A stretch of DNA of 64,000 nt, taken from Lepidostoma basale (taxonomy: Eukaryota > Arthropoda > Insecta > Trichoptera > Lepidostomatidae). Shown one piece after another: positions 32,086 to 42,699 of the stretch. A model generated the notes under the pieces. It saw only the letters and a program-made list of their open reading frames with translations. It was not told the origin of the DNA and ran no database searches. The number at the start of each line of letters is the position of its first letter. The first letter of the stretch is position 1. The position numbers were made by a program, and so were the translations under genes. The stretch is taken from the NCBI GenBank assembly GCA_022606425.2, contig JAHDVF020000861.1, positions 310,001 through 374,000 of the forward strand, written 5' to 3'.

Positions 32086-33324
32086 AGTTCCGTAAGTTCA
32101 ATGTTTATATTTTGATATGTACAGGTTTAAATTTTGAATTAATTGGTTTATTTTGTATATATAAGAATATAGACAATTTATATGAAGGAGTCTGGTTGTA
32201 ATGAATGCTTTTGTAAAAATTTTGTTATTTCTTTAGCACAATCATAACTGCATTGATTAGCATAGTTTTTGATAGTTATTTTTGCCGTTCAGGTAAAGTT
32301 TCTAAAATCTCCTACATATAATATTAACACATTTCCACGCAACTCTTGCAATGCTCGATCAAGAGCCTCGAGTATTTTTTTTAAATATACTGCTTAGTGA
32401 ACACTTGGAATTCATTAATTGTATGGAAGTTGAAAATTTGCCATATGCGCCTCTTCGATGTCCGCCTTATGCCAATTCCAATATTATTTTTTTTTTATTT
32501 CTAGGAAACAATATTAATTAATCAGAGATCGGAATGGAATCGGTCATATAGCAGGGACAACGGATGATAAGATGCACCCTGGAGTAGCGGGCGAGAAACA
32601 ACTGGCAGAATTTTGAATGGTATTGCGCTATTTTATTAATGTTATTTAATTATTATGATTTTAATTAGTTATTTAAAATACAATTAATATGACATTTGAT
32701 GAATTCAAACATAAAGGTGTTCTTTATACGCGTACTTTGGTCAGGGAAATATTAAAATTACCACAGCAACGATAAGAAAGTTCTAATGGTATACAATATC
32801 AATTTATTCGTTTTACTTACGTGTCATTTTAGGTTATGACGTTTCGTTGTGTAATAATTAGTTAATTGGTATAATCTATTTTAATAATGTTGTTTTAATG
32901 TAAAATTGTTCTGGCAGGGCGAAAATCTATATCTTTGGGATTAGATATTAAGTTTTGATAAAATAATTGCCTGGTTGTGAGAGACCACTGGTCTAATGGG
33001 GATATTTTTGTATTGGGATTGAAATTATTTTGATAATGAGCCATATTGGTGCATCTGCATGTTGCAATTCTTCTTTATTTTCCATTCCACTGAGTAATTC
33101 CAGCAGCACACATACCCAAATACACTATGAGTTACTTCAGCTGTTTTAGTTTTTCTCTGAAAACAAATGCTGTGATAGGTAAACATATCCTTATATGCAG
33201 CATTAGCTGCCTCAGTTAGAAGAGTCCAGTAATATTCCATTTTTGACCATTAAATTCTACATTATGCTGAGATTTAAAATATTCAAAGATAATGAAATTG
33301 ATTTCAGGTTATTTCATTTGCTTG

Positions 33325-33416
33325 AGGATGGGGAAGACAACGCAGAAGATAATGGATTGCGCATGTGCAGAGGATGGGGAAAACAACGCAGAAGATACTG
33401 GAGTTCGCATGTCCAG
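33325..33416 (+). repeat. 46-bp tandem duplication in a LINE-like fragment
   Basis: GAGGATGGGGAAGACAACGC is repeated 46 bp later with four or so changes. The sequence around it (SHVQRMDPTLRY) looks like the GHVQRM block of LINE family C. Confidence 0.7.
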
Positions 33417-33559
33417 AGGATGGATCCCACACTTCGATATATGCGTATCACAAGACAATGTTGTTATCTTTATGAACTAATTTGGAATGGTATGTACAGG
33501 TTTAAATTGGATTAATTGGTTTAATTCGTTACATAAGAATATAGACAATTTATGTTTAC

Positions 33560-34004
33560 TACTCCATGATACATTCTCATCTGTCTTACCTTTCCTGTAT
33601 TTGGGGCTTTATTACAAAGAAGAAAGCTAATGAGATTCAGGTGATCCAAAATCGGGCTGTTAGAAATATTTTCCGTCTACCGTGGTACACTCATGTAAGG
33701 GCCCTATATTCTCAGACGAAAATAATTCCATTTCAAATCCATCCAAAATTAGAGATCACTAAAACTATAATACAAATAATAAAGTCATCAACGCGCTCTA
33801 ATACTCGACCAATATTCAATACGGACGTACACCAACATGATACGCGCTCACAGAATAAGAAGCATTGCGTTCAACTAGATTCGGTGTAAAATCCTTACAA
33901 TTTATAGCCTCTACAGAATTTAATAAACTCCCTAATGATTTAATAATGATGTCGAACCAAAAACTTCAATCTGATCAACTTAAAAGTAATTTTTACATTA
34001 CATT
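33560..34004 (+). mobile_element. CR1/Rex-like LINE fragment, C-terminal region
   Basis: Plus strand: IHSHLSYLSCIWGFITKKKA, IQNRAVRNIFRLPWYTHVRA, QHDTRSQNKKH and, after a frameshift near 33880, STRFGVKSLQFIASTEFNKL. This order (LIHSHL, NRALR, RxxxxYNxLP) is typical of CR1/Rex-type LINE proteins after the RT. Both ends are truncated. Confidence 0.75.
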
Positions 34005-34527
34005 TTTACATTTTTACATTACACATAAGCTACTTTTAGTAGTTTTCATTCATATATGAAAATTCCATTATTAATTTCAGGTAAGGTTTTTAAATTTACA
34101 GTTTATAGACAATAATTAAGCACATTCCCAAACGTGCCACCTATACGAGTATATCTGAATTTTGTGTTGCTCGGGCTTTCACAGTAGTAGGTTCGTCCGC
34201 CTGAAATATGCTTCCTGCACGCCTCAGATGCAGTGACAATCCGACAGACTTTAAATATCACCTAAAAACCCACCTTTTCAAATTATCGCATAAAATGTTA
34301 ACAACGGTTGTCTGTATATCAATAAACAATATTATATCACATTTGCACAAAACATTCATATGTTTAGAGAAACAAAATTCTTGATTTTGTTGTCCATGAA
34401 ATTCACATCAGAGCCAATAAATTAAGTTTCTACGATCGTGATTTCGCTGTTGTCACATGCACCTTTCATGACTAAAAACAATGTCAAAGCGCCCTTGAGG
34501 TGAGCTATTCACGAAAACGGCGATTAT
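34005..34527 (+). repeat. 480-bp direct repeat, copy 2
   Basis: Partner of 31604-32085, 2.4 kb away, with an extra TTCACAGTAGTAGGTTCGTC near 34178. High identity implies a recent duplication within the mosaic. Confidence 0.85.
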
Positions 34528-34539
34528 ACAAATTAAACA

Positions 34540-34735
34540 AACAAACAAACCATCACGCCGTTTCCCCACAGGGGTAGGCAGAGAGAATGGACCATAACAC
34601 TACTCTATCCTGGCAAACCTCTCTAGCTTCCTCCACATTCATACAACGAGTCATACACGCATGTCGATTCCTCCGACTTCTAACATGACCAACCTTTAAA
34701 ATCTGATTAGTTTAATTAATTTGACAAATTAATCA
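34540..34735 (-). mobile_element. RTE-type LINE 3' end
   Basis: (AAAC)n, then CCATCACGCCGTTTCCCCAC and the minus-strand VRSRRNRHACMTRCMNVEEA region. It ends in a short AT-rich palindrome at about 34705-34735. Confidence 0.7.
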
Positions 34736-34971
34736 GATTAAAAGGTTTTATTAGTTTTATCGTTTTTGTAAAGAATTTTGACAGGTGTAGAAATAAATTT
34801 TTCATTTGTTCCAATGACAATTTGAATCATTTCTTCAATATTATTTTCAAGTTCTTGCTGGTTAAGTGCCTTACTACAGATAATTTAAAAAATGGTGGAT
34901 ACGTGTAACATAAATTAAATAAACACAAATGTCCGGATCGTCCAAGTCAACATGTGCAACATCGAAAAAAA

Positions 34972-35345
34972 CATTATGTGTTATTACATTATGTGCTAAA
35001 TTAAAAAACAGTGGATACGTGGAACATATTATAAATTAAATAGACAATATGTGCACCGTCTAAAAAGAACATTTTGTGTAAAATTATTTTTATTTTGTTA
35101 TTTTATTTTATATCATTGTATTTTATATTATTTGTTTTAGATTTATTTTGTGGGTGTTGGACGATCGAAGTGTGCGCGGGAGATGCCTATTGGTGGCGAT
35201 GAGGTTCGCAACCCATCACACCGCGCCTCCCGCGGGGCGAAAAGAGAAGGATGGAGTGCCGCATCAGTAAAAGTGTGACAGTCCATTCTCTCTGCTTACA
35301 CTTTCGGGGAGACGGCGTGATGGTTAGTTAGTTAGTTAGTTAATT
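34972..35345 (+). mobile_element. RTE-tailed SINE-like repeat, full copy
   Basis: Starts CATTATGTGTTATTACATTA. It carries a unique body (TTGGACGATCGAAGTGTGCG, GGTGGCGATGAGGTTCGCAA), then the RTE terminus GGGGAGACGGCGTGATGG and (TTAG)n. It is nearly identical to 46670-47037. It has no ORF and no pol III boxes that I can define, and was presumably mobilised by RTE through the shared 3' end. Confidence 0.75.
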
Positions 35346-35599
35346 TGACAAATTAGCCTAATTATTATTATTATTATTATGCATATAGCATGAACTGCCT
35401 TTTATATGAAGAATATCTTCAGCAAACAAGTGAAAAACAGTTGTAATTCATTCATTGTATAGAAATTTAAATTTTGCCTTATGCGTCTCTTCGGTGTCCG
35501 CCTTATGGCAATTCAAATTTTTTTTTTTTTAATTCCAGGGCCCAAAATTGATGAATCAAGGATCGGACCAAAGTTGCCGATGCAGCGTGTAAAATAACT

Positions 35600-35830
35600 A
35601 ATGTTTAAATGGAATGGGATCGGTCATAAAGCAAGGACAACGGGTGATAAGATCTTCTGGCCTGGAGTGGCGAAAGAGAAACAGCTACACAAATTCTGGC
35701 AGATCACAAGCAAGATGGTCTGATGACATTAAACGAGTGGCAGGAGGTCAATGGCGCAGAGCGGCGAGGGATACAGTTGTGGAAGTCGGGAAGGGAGGCT
35801 TTTGTAGTATTATCATCTATATTACTATTC
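35600..35830 (+). mobile_element. LINE 3' fragment
   Basis: SYTNSGRSQARWSDDIKRVA, GGQWRRAARDTVVEVGKGG resembles the RWSDDIKRVAG...WxRxAxDR ending of insect LINEs. Diverged partial copies of the preceding sequence occur at about 31440-31580 and 32500-32615. Confidence 0.65.
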
Positions 35831-36357
35831 CACGCCAGCGGACTCGCAGTGCCGAAATCACGATCGTAGAAACTTACTTTATTGGCTCTGATGTGAATTT
35901 CATGGACAACAAAATCAAGAGTTTTGTTTCTTTAATATAATGAATGTTTTCTGCAAATGTGATATAATATTGTTTATTTGATTATTAAATTTCATATAAA
36001 ATATTCAAAAAATAGTTTTTCAATTACCTTAGTAATATGTATTCAAGTTTATAATTCACAGCGAGTTTGCTTGGATTGAAACTTTGTTTTAAAGATATAG
36101 ACACACATTTTTGCATCCATACACATGGCATTTAATCCAATAAATAAACGAATTGTTATTGAACTTTAATTGTATTTGTTGAATATATATTGGGTTTATT
36201 TATGTACTCGAATTTAGCAATAGCGAAGCGTTGCCGGGTCAGCTAGTATAATATAAAATACCAGACGAGTCATTTATATTATTTGTTTTATTTTTCAGTC
36301 AAAAACTCGTGATTTCCAAAAGGATTATACTGCTGTTAACATTTCTATTATATACTT

Positions 36358-36627
36358 CAGGGGTGACTAACAAGTCGATCGCTCGCGATGTCCTAATTTA
36401 GAATCCGATTAGACTCACTAATTATGAACCCTATTTAGGGCGGCAGTAAGGGTGTTTTGTTTACACTGCACTAGATCGGGACTATAATTCAGTCTGAGAC
36501 TGATCGTATACAATGGGCACCCGTCCTATCCGAATCAGAATACGTCTATGAAAACGAGTTGATTGCGACACACTTTTAAGATAAAATGTAGATCTTATGT
36601 ATTGTACACAAAAGTTAGTCATCCATG
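36358..36627. mobile_element. Small hAT-like MITE (tentative)
   Basis: CAGGGGTGACTAAC (36358-36371) and GTTAGTCATCCATG (36614-36627) form 14-bp TIRs with two mismatches, like the hAT-type ends at 1450. I do not see a convincing 8-bp duplication. Confidence 0.45.
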
Positions 36628-36667
36628 TTGAACCGCATTCAATTTAAGGTGCCATATGATAACTTAC

Positions 36668-37190
36668 TAACTAACCATCACGCCATTTCCCCGGAGGGGT
36701 AGGCAGAGAGGATGGATCGCCACAATGCTCTTTCCTGGCATACCTCTCGGGCTTTCTCTTCATTCATACATCGTACCATGCATGCACGGTGATTATTCCG
36801 ACTTCAAATGTGGCCGCCTTTTAGTAATTGTTTAATTTGGTCATGCCATGTTTTCCTCGGTCGTCCTCGGCTTCTTTTTCCACTCACGCTGCTTGTGTAC
36901 AACTTTTTAACCAATCTACTCTCATCCATTCGTTCCATTTGTCCAAACCATCTCAGGGATCCTTTTTTAATTTAACCATGAAACAGTAATCTGCCTTACA
37001 TTTCTTTCTTATTTCATCGTTCGGTATTCTATCATTTAACGTTTTCCCGCATATTCTTCTTAGTGATCTCTTTTCTACGGCGTTTATCCTGCTTTCATCC
37101 TTCTTTTGCCAGCTCTAAGCTTCACTTCCATACATGAGGGTTGGCACGCCATTGTGTACTGCCATCTTTGCTCAATGGAGTTCTAGTGCC
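36668..37190 (-). mobile_element. RTE-type LINE 3' fragment
   Basis: CCATCACGCCATTTCCCCGG and, on the minus strand, the HDQIKQLLKGGHI, SSVSGKRSRGRPRKTWHDQ-like, RMDESR and ESRINAVEKRSLRRIC blocks, with frameshifts. A diverged RTE subfamily shared with 60050-60328. Confidence 0.7.
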
Positions 37191-37191
37191 A

Positions 37192-37233
37192 ATATGCCAA
37201 ATCAAATATGCCAATACAAATATGCCAAATCAA
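37192..37233 (+). repeat. Three 14-bp tandem units
   Basis: ATATGCCAAATCAA, ATATGCCAATACAA, ATATGCCAAATCAA at the truncated 5' junction of the RTE copy. 37650-38690 has no gene or repeat I can name. Confidence 0.8.
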
Positions 37234-37555
37234 TACTCAATATTTTACCGAAATCTATAACATCGAGTCGACATCTATGAACAGGTAGATATTTACATAT
37301 GTTCTCTATACAACGTACTTGAATGTAGCCATAAGAAGCCACTGAAGTGCTTGTTTCGAAATAACTTTCGCGGCAAAATGACGAATCAATAGAATGACGG
37401 ATGTGGGTTTTCCGCGTATTCACATTTCACATCCCACCTTCGTTATAATCACTTGTTTTGCATATCTAAATTGTTTTTTTTTATTTCTTCTATGTTCGCA
37501 ATAACGTTGTGTTGTAGATGTTTAATGTTTCATTTATTAAAAAATAAAAATTAAA

Positions 37556-37595
37556 TATCAAACATGTTTCGTCCTAACCAGCCCTGCATCAGTGA
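37556..37595 (-). ncRNA. Hammerhead-like motif, family 7 (degraded)
   Basis: Minus strand: stem I ATCA/TGAT, CTGATGC, an unpaired or weak stem II, GAAA, CATG, then UU instead of UC. The flanks ATTTCTTCTATGTTCGC and CATTTATTAAAAAAT relate it to the element at 49150-49765. Confidence 0.35.
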
Positions 37596-38717
37596 TTTTA
37601 TATAAATATTTAAAATATTACAAAATTGTTTACAAATATGGTCAGTTTTCACAGATGTTATAATGATTTATTTTGGAACGTTTATGCTTTTGTTATATAA
37701 AATATTATGAATAATTTTTTTTTTTTAATTTTCTTCTTTTTAAAAACTTCTATTTTTTATAAACAAATAACTATTGCATTGTTCCTTGAAAATCCGTAAA
37801 TGAAAGTTAATTATCAGAGGTCGGCATTTTGTTTATTTTCAACAAAAAAAACTTCGAACAGGCACTAGATTAACTACTAAAACAATATATTTTTTTCATT
37901 TGAATGATTTTAGATGAACCTGTAAGAAGTAAAAATGGTCACCGCAAAGCACCACTTATGGAAAAGAGTCCAACAAATATGGCGATAACTTCATATATTT
38001 TTTTCAAATTTTGGTCAAATTAAGTTAAAATATCATATTAGGTCCTTACATATGAAATTGGCGTTTTGTATGGGAGGAACATAAAGTTGATTTTTTAATA
38101 TAATATATTTATTTAATCAAATTATGTACCATTGTTATCTATGCACTTTGCCATCTCATATGTAGTTCATCGATCCCTTTACTAAAAAAACCATTCGGAC
38201 GGGAATCAATAAAATCTTTGAAGTCGGTTTGGACTGTCCCATCGGAGTTGAATTTTTTCCTTGCAAGAAGTTATCCCTGTAATTAGATTCAAAGAACTCT
38301 TGATTCTGCACTGTATTTATTTCACATTTTAGATGCAGAAGAGAACAATCGATTGAGTCTATGCATACAGGATGGCGATTTTATTTTATATATAATACTT
38401 AGAATCATTAGTCACCTTGAAATATGTAAAATCATTTGTAAACAATTTGTAAGAAGATGTTTTTTCTTAGAAACACTTTATTTCGTCCTACCTCAAATAA
38501 CATATTTTTTATTTACATAATATCATTTAGTATCCCCTAACTATGTATTCATTGTCATAAAATTTCTTAACGAGTTCCAAGAAACGCTTTCTAATATTTC
38601 TGGACCTACCCAAATAATTCTTTGTGAAAAATGTGTAAAATCACATCAATTTTCATTAATTACTATATTCTGCTCCATCTACTACTGTTTATAAACAGCA
38701 ACGAGCTGAAATTTTCG

Positions 38718-38760
38718 ACACATTTGATAATGCTATAGAAGGGCGAAACATGTCATTCCC
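38718..38760 (+). ncRNA. Hammerhead-like motif, family 6
   Basis: TTGATAA (38724-38730), extra T, weak stem II GCT/GGC, GAAA (38745-38748), CATG, UC. Relative to CTGANGA, both C3 and G8 are changed, to U and A, which would restore a Watson-Crick pair. Confidence 0.4.
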
Positions 38761-39179
38761 ATAAATATAATAAAACTCCTAGAAAACTGACGTTTTCATT
38801 CTTATTATTTATCAAAAACATTCACTGAACGTAACGACGATGTAATTCAATGCTGCCCCAGATACTTTTATCAGAACCTACACACTTCTTACCGTTCATA
38901 GCTTCGGCCTTGGAGTAACAACAATGAAAGTGAGCCGATTGAAACAAATAATCGCGAAAACAAATGACAGCGGTTATGGAAAACGCGGGAATCGGTCAAT
39001 TAAACACTAAACCACGAATAATGCCATCCCATTGTCTCCGATTGATTTCTTATGGCGGGAAGTTTTAAATTAAATTGATACAATCGATTATTGACCAATG
39101 AGCCGAACATCTTTGTTAATAAAACAGTTGAGGAATTTGCTGTTATTTTGCAACGATGACATCTGAAGGATGCGTTTTA

Positions 39180-39410
39180 TAAATATTATAATAACTTAGT
39201 ACATTGTTTTGACCGAAACACTACGACATTTCAACATTATTAACTGTTAAAATTTATAACACTGTTATATCATAATTTTTATTATTCACTTTTTGAGTGT
39301 ACAATTGTTAGCAACACCTGATGATGTCAACATCGGTTGGCGAAACAGCTGTCGCGACACTCAAAAGCCTAATAATAAAAATTGTGATATCAAAACAATG
39401 TTATAAATAC
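39180..39410 (+). repeat. Family 1 hammerhead-bearing element, single-motif copy
   Basis: Shares GTTTTGACCGAAACACTACG, TTCAACATTATTAACTGTTA and the TAATAAAAATTGTGATATCA end with the family 1 elements at 39588 and 17350, but has only the plus-strand motif. Confidence 0.65.
39313..39360 (+). ncRNA. Hammerhead-like ribozyme motif, family 1, intact core
   Basis: CTGATGA (39318-39324), extra T, stem II GTCAAC/GTTGGC with one G-U pair, GAAA (39342-39345), stem III CAGCTG (39346-39351), TC (39352-39353). Stem I is weak. Confidence 0.6.
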
Positions 39411-39587
39411 AACAACAACAACAAACCATCGCGCCGTTTCCCCGAAAGGGTATGCAGAGAGAATGGACTGCCACACTACTCTATCTTGACACACCTCTAG
39501 CTTCATCCACATACATACAGCGAGTCTTACACGCATGTCGATTTTTCCGACTTCTAACATGGACAACCTTTAAAATTTGGTTGATTT
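39411..39587 (-). mobile_element. RTE-type LINE 3' end, part 1 of 3
   Basis: (AAC)n, CGCCGTTTCCCCGAAAGGGT and the minus-strand VRSRKNRHACKTRCMYVDEA region, up to AATTTGGTTGATTT, where a family 1 element is inserted. It resumes at 39871. Confidence 0.75.
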
Positions 39588-39688
39588 AATAGTCCATTGT
39601 TTTGGCCGAAACACTATGATATTTCAACATTATTACTGTTAAAATTTAAAACACTGTTATAATATCACAATTTATTTTTATTCGCTGA

Positions 39689-39740
39689 GAATGTCGCGAC
39701 AGCTGTTTCGTCAACCGATGTTGGCATCATCAGGTGTTAC
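39689..39740 (-). ncRNA. Hammerhead-like ribozyme motif, family 1, left arm
   Basis: Minus strand: CTGATGA, extra U, stem II GCCAAC/GTTGAC with one mismatch, GAAA, CAGCTG, UC, GCGACATTCTC. The core is intact. Confidence 0.6.
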
Positions 39741-39784
39741 TAACAATCAGGTGTTACAATAAACTAAACTGTTTAGTTTATTGT

Positions 39785-39836
39785 AACACCTGATGATGCC
39801 AACATCGGTTGGCGAAACAGCTGTCGCGACATTCTC
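39785..39836 (+). ncRNA. Hammerhead-like ribozyme motif, family 1, best copy
   Basis: CTGATGA (39790-39796), extra T, perfect six-pair stem II GCCAAC/GTTGGC with loop AUCG, GAAA (39814-39817), stem III CAGCTG (39818-39823), TC (39824-39825). This is the cleanest family 1 motif. Confidence 0.65.
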
Positions 39837-39870
39837 AGTGAATGAAAATAGTGTTATAAATTTTATCAGC

Positions 39871-40131
39871 AATTTGGTTGATTTGATCGTGCCATGTTAT
39901 CCTCGGACTTCCTCGACTCCGTTCTCCATTCACATCGTTGATGTATACTTTCTTAGCCATTCTTTCTTCGTCCGTGAGTTCCATGTGACCAAACCAACAG
40001 CATTAATCCTTTCATAATTTTGTTCATAATACTTTATTCCGCTCTTTTCTATTCCTTCCTAATATCAGCATTTGAAACTGTCACATACTTTTTACCACAC
40101 ATACGTCTAAGTGTCTTCATCTCTACCGCAT
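39871..40131 (-). mobile_element. RTE-type LINE 3' end, part 2 of 3
   Basis: Continues 39411-39587 after the nested element, through minus-strand HDQIN, NDVNGERSRGSPRITWH, ERMKESI and the EMKTLRRMCG area. It is interrupted again by the SINE at 40131. Confidence 0.7.
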
Positions 40132-40320
40132 TTGACGACCTTCGTGGCCTAGTGGTAAGTCCTTTGACTGCTACCCCGAAGCTTCCGTGTTCGATTCCCG
40201 GCGCTGGCCGTGTAATTGTCACACTGTCTTTGGTCTGGTGCAGAATTCACGTGACAATAAAAATGGCGATAGATTACCTACCTATCACATGTCACAAGAA
40301 TCAATAGGATAGCTATACCC
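40131..40320 (+). mobile_element. tRNA-derived SINE, copy 2 (best copy)
   Basis: GACGACCTTCGTGGCCTAGT begins a tRNA-like head with box A TGGCCTAGTGG (about 40143) and box B GTTCGATTCCC (about 40189). The body is CACACTGTCTTTGGTCTGGT, CAGAATTCACGTGACAATAA and a 3' end with CTATCACATGTCAC. It is inserted in the RTE copy, which resumes near 40385. Confidence 0.8.
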
Positions 40321-40384
40321 CTTACATCGATTTGGCTCGCGCTGTAATGATGTTAAGAGCGATTCAACAAAATAATAATAATAA

Positions 40385-40470
40385 TAATTTATTCTGCTCT
40401 CATCCTACTTCTACCAATTCCATGCTTCGCTTCTATACATAAGGGTTGAAACTAGAACTCCATTGTGAAC
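40385..40470 (-). mobile_element. RTE-type LINE 3' end, part 3 of 3
   Basis: Minus strand: the VLVSTLMYRSEAWNW-like and RINK region, completing the copy at 39411 and 39871. Confidence 0.6.
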
Positions 40471-40527
40471 GGGGATATTTTGCTATTTATTAGTGTTATA
40501 AATTTTGACAGCTCATATTATTGTTAT

Positions 40528-40865
40528 TAAACTAACTAACTAACCATCACGCCGTCTCGCCGAAGGGGTAGGCAGAATGAATGGACTGCCACACTCCTCA
40601 CATGGCCGACATTAAAGTTTTGATTTATTTGACCGTGCCACGTTTTCCTCGGTCTTCCTTTATTTTTGGTTCCATTTACATCGTTAACATATAATTTTTT
40701 TACTATTCTTTCTTCATTCATTTTTTCCAAATGTCCAAACCATCTTAATGATCCTTTCATTATTTTGTTCATAACACCATCATTCGCACCGCATTCATTT
40801 CTTATATTTTCATTCGACACTCTATCATACACAAAGTATCACACATTCGTCTAAGAGATCTCATT
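40528..40865 (-). mobile_element. RTE-type LINE 3' end, (AACT)n
   Basis: Minus strand: YDRVSNENIRNECGANDGVM, NKIMKGSLRWFGHLEKMNEE, KLYVNDVNGTKNKGRPRKTW and FNVGHVRS, then a jump to the terminal CGGCGAGACGGCGTGATGG; the ACMTRCMNVEEAR segment is deleted. 40866-41390 has no recognised feature. Confidence 0.8.
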
Positions 40866-41394
40866 TCTATTATCGGTTTATATTATAATAAAATATAAAA
40901 TAAACATTAAAAACGTAGTTTCAGAATGTATTTAATTGTATTTTTAATCGTTTAAAAGTGACTCATCAGCACAATACCATCACATTAGTCTCACCGTTTT
41001 AATGAACTACTTTAAAAAAAGTCAATGTTTTCGTAAAATCTTATCAAAGCATTATTTTTTTAGAGTTCATTAAAAATGTGCTGTCGTGATAGTCTAATTT
41101 TGAATAATTTTCCGGAAAAATCGAGAAAAACAATATTTGCTTTCGGTGGGGATTTGGATGTCTGGAAGGTTATTTGTGATTCTGGCGTTCTCGGAACAAT
41201 TTAATTTAAATAATTGTATTATTTGTTCGCCCTAGGGGTGATTCACTGGAAATGTAAAATTTTCCTAAAGACTCCATTATTCCCGGAATAGACGAAAGGT
41301 TTGATTCTGTAATTACAATATTTATCAATCCAATGTCGCCCGATATTAAACTTCTTAAACATTTTCATGACGTAATAGTCATACAGGAATGAAA

Positions 41395-41500
41395 ATAATA
41401 CAGAACTTGTTCCAAGTGGCGCAGGACAGAGATACCTTTGCTGCAGTGATCGCCAACGTTGGGGGGGACCTGACATGGCACCGAAAGAAGAAGAAACGTT
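41395..41500 (+). mobile_element. LINE fragment (family B), 3' end
   Basis: TELVPSGAGQRYLCCSDRQR-type frame remnants equal to LFQVAQDRDTFAAVIANVGG in another frame, then GACATGGCACCGAAAGAAGA. Confidence 0.6.
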
Positions 41501-41514
41501 TTCATCGTTAGATA

Positions 41515-41640
41515 ATTCTTCGATTTTTCCGACTTCGAATGCAGTCATATTTTAATAATGTATTAATTTGGTCATGCCATGATTTTCTTTGTCGTCCGCG
41601 GCTTCTCTTTACACTCACACCGTTTGTATTATTTTCTCAA
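41515..41640 (-). mobile_element. RTE fragment, decayed
   Basis: The minus strand carries SVKREAADDKENHGMTKLIH and the following HSKSEKSK scrap, matching the diverged RTE subfamily at 36668. Confidence 0.5.
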
Positions 41641-42130
41641 AAGATATTACAAACAACAATTATAGTTTAAGGCATCTATTGAAAACAGGTAAAATATAAT
41701 ATAATTAAAAGCAGGAACGCATGAGAGATGGTTCGACTTTAGGAATATGTATTATATAATACAAAATACTCTCCAAAGTCAAGAGTGTTGGTCTTCTGAA
41801 CGTACTTTCACTAATATGAAAGACGTCGATCTCCGAAGCGATCATATTCAGCAATTTTATTTGCTCTCCCCACCGGCATCACCAGAGGCAGGTGGTTCTG
41901 CAATTTGGGAGATAGAACAGTATGTGATGACGCTGTCGAAGATAACCATCCGGAATATAATAATGGATAGCCTCCAAGATGACAGATTTTTCATAGAATC
42001 CCCTGATAAGTATGAAGAAATTGGTAAGTGTGAACCCATTCCTCCTTATCTGTAGATTTGGTCCATAGCATACCCAAGTGGAATGCAGTGGGATAAAGCC
42101 ACGTATAGCTACTAAACTCCATAATGTAGA
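41640..42130 (-). mobile_element. LINE family J fragment
   Basis: Minus-strand homologue of 26713-27185, with the same TCCAAAGTCAAGAGTGTTGG, AAAGACGTCGATCTCCGAAG and CACCAGAGGCAG landmarks. The plus-strand frame of 102 codons over it is incidental. 42131-42545 has no recognised feature. Confidence 0.65.
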
Positions 42131-42549
42131 TATATCTCAGAAATCTTTTCTTAACCCTCTTTAACACGTGAACGAGTATCTCGCCTCGTGGGGACTCCAT
42201 ATCACCGAACCACACTACAGTCGGCTCCGGACCAATGAGTTTATTATTAAAATTATTAATTCAGGTAGTAAACAAATGCTTTACCTCGATTCGTAATATC
42301 ACAACCACAACATGACCGCGTATATAATACATGAATAAAAACCGCTAAATGTTCAAATAAATATGTTACTTCACCACAAAGACAAAAATTCTCAGAAAAA
42401 CTTTCAATTAAATACGTAATTGGAACCTACTCCCGTATACAGCATCAATAGCTGAAGGTCACTTCATTACATTTTAAAATATACTCCAAAATTAATAGAT
42501 TGAACGTAATGGGTAACAATAATTGATTTTTATAAACTCCTTCTATTTT

Positions 42550-42650
42550 TAATTGTATCTCAATAGAGACGAAGACGTAAACTGGAAACTGAACATGGAT
42601 GATCAAGGTGTTTACAGGACTTATGACCTGTCATTGGTTCTAACTCCTTC
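42550..42650 (-). repeat. Dispersed repeat H, partial copy on minus strand
   Basis: ATTGTATCTCAATAGAGACG at 42551 and TTTACAGGACTTATGACCTG at 42611 are the reverse complements of the H landmarks. Confidence 0.6.
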
Positions 42651-42699
42651 TATTTTAACAGTCAATCTCTATTTACGGCGGGGTTTAATTTTTAAAAAA

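Larger units (their letters stand above)
30410..36241 (+). mobile_element. Helitron-like mosaic element (nonautonomous)
   Basis: The left end CTATATAAATAAAAGGCGAT after (ATCT)n and the right end ATAGCGAAGCGTTGCCGGG followed by TCAGCTAGTA resemble 5' and 3' ends of Helitron/Helentron-type elements in insects. A 15-bp perfect inverted repeat (30601-30615 and 30652-30666) lies near the left end. The interior is a patchwork of repeated blocks, LINE fragments and a SINE-like repeat. I found no Rep or helicase frame. The ends could belong to different copies, so treat as a proposal. Confidence 0.4.
39588..39870. mobile_element. Family 1 hammerhead-bearing element with a 14-bp target-site duplication
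   Basis: A 283-bp element begins AATAGTCCATTGTTTTGGCC and ends AAATTTTATCAGC. It is flanked by perfect copies of AATTTGGTTGATTT (39574-39587 and 39871-39884). Inside are two inverted 52-bp arms with ribozyme-like motifs around a perfect palindrome (GGTGTTACAATAAACTAAAC and its complement, about 39750-39790). The duplication length fits target-primed reverse transcription, as in Penelope-like elements or LINEs. There is no open frame. Confidence 0.75.

Noticed and set aside
40131..40210. Possible tRNA gene
   Set aside because: A tRNA-like head with boxes A and B but no complete cloverleaf, followed by a conserved body seen in four other copies: a SINE.
41747..42055. 102-codon plus-strand frame that looks protein-like
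   Set aside because: It lies opposite LINE family J coding sequence and has no recognisable domain.
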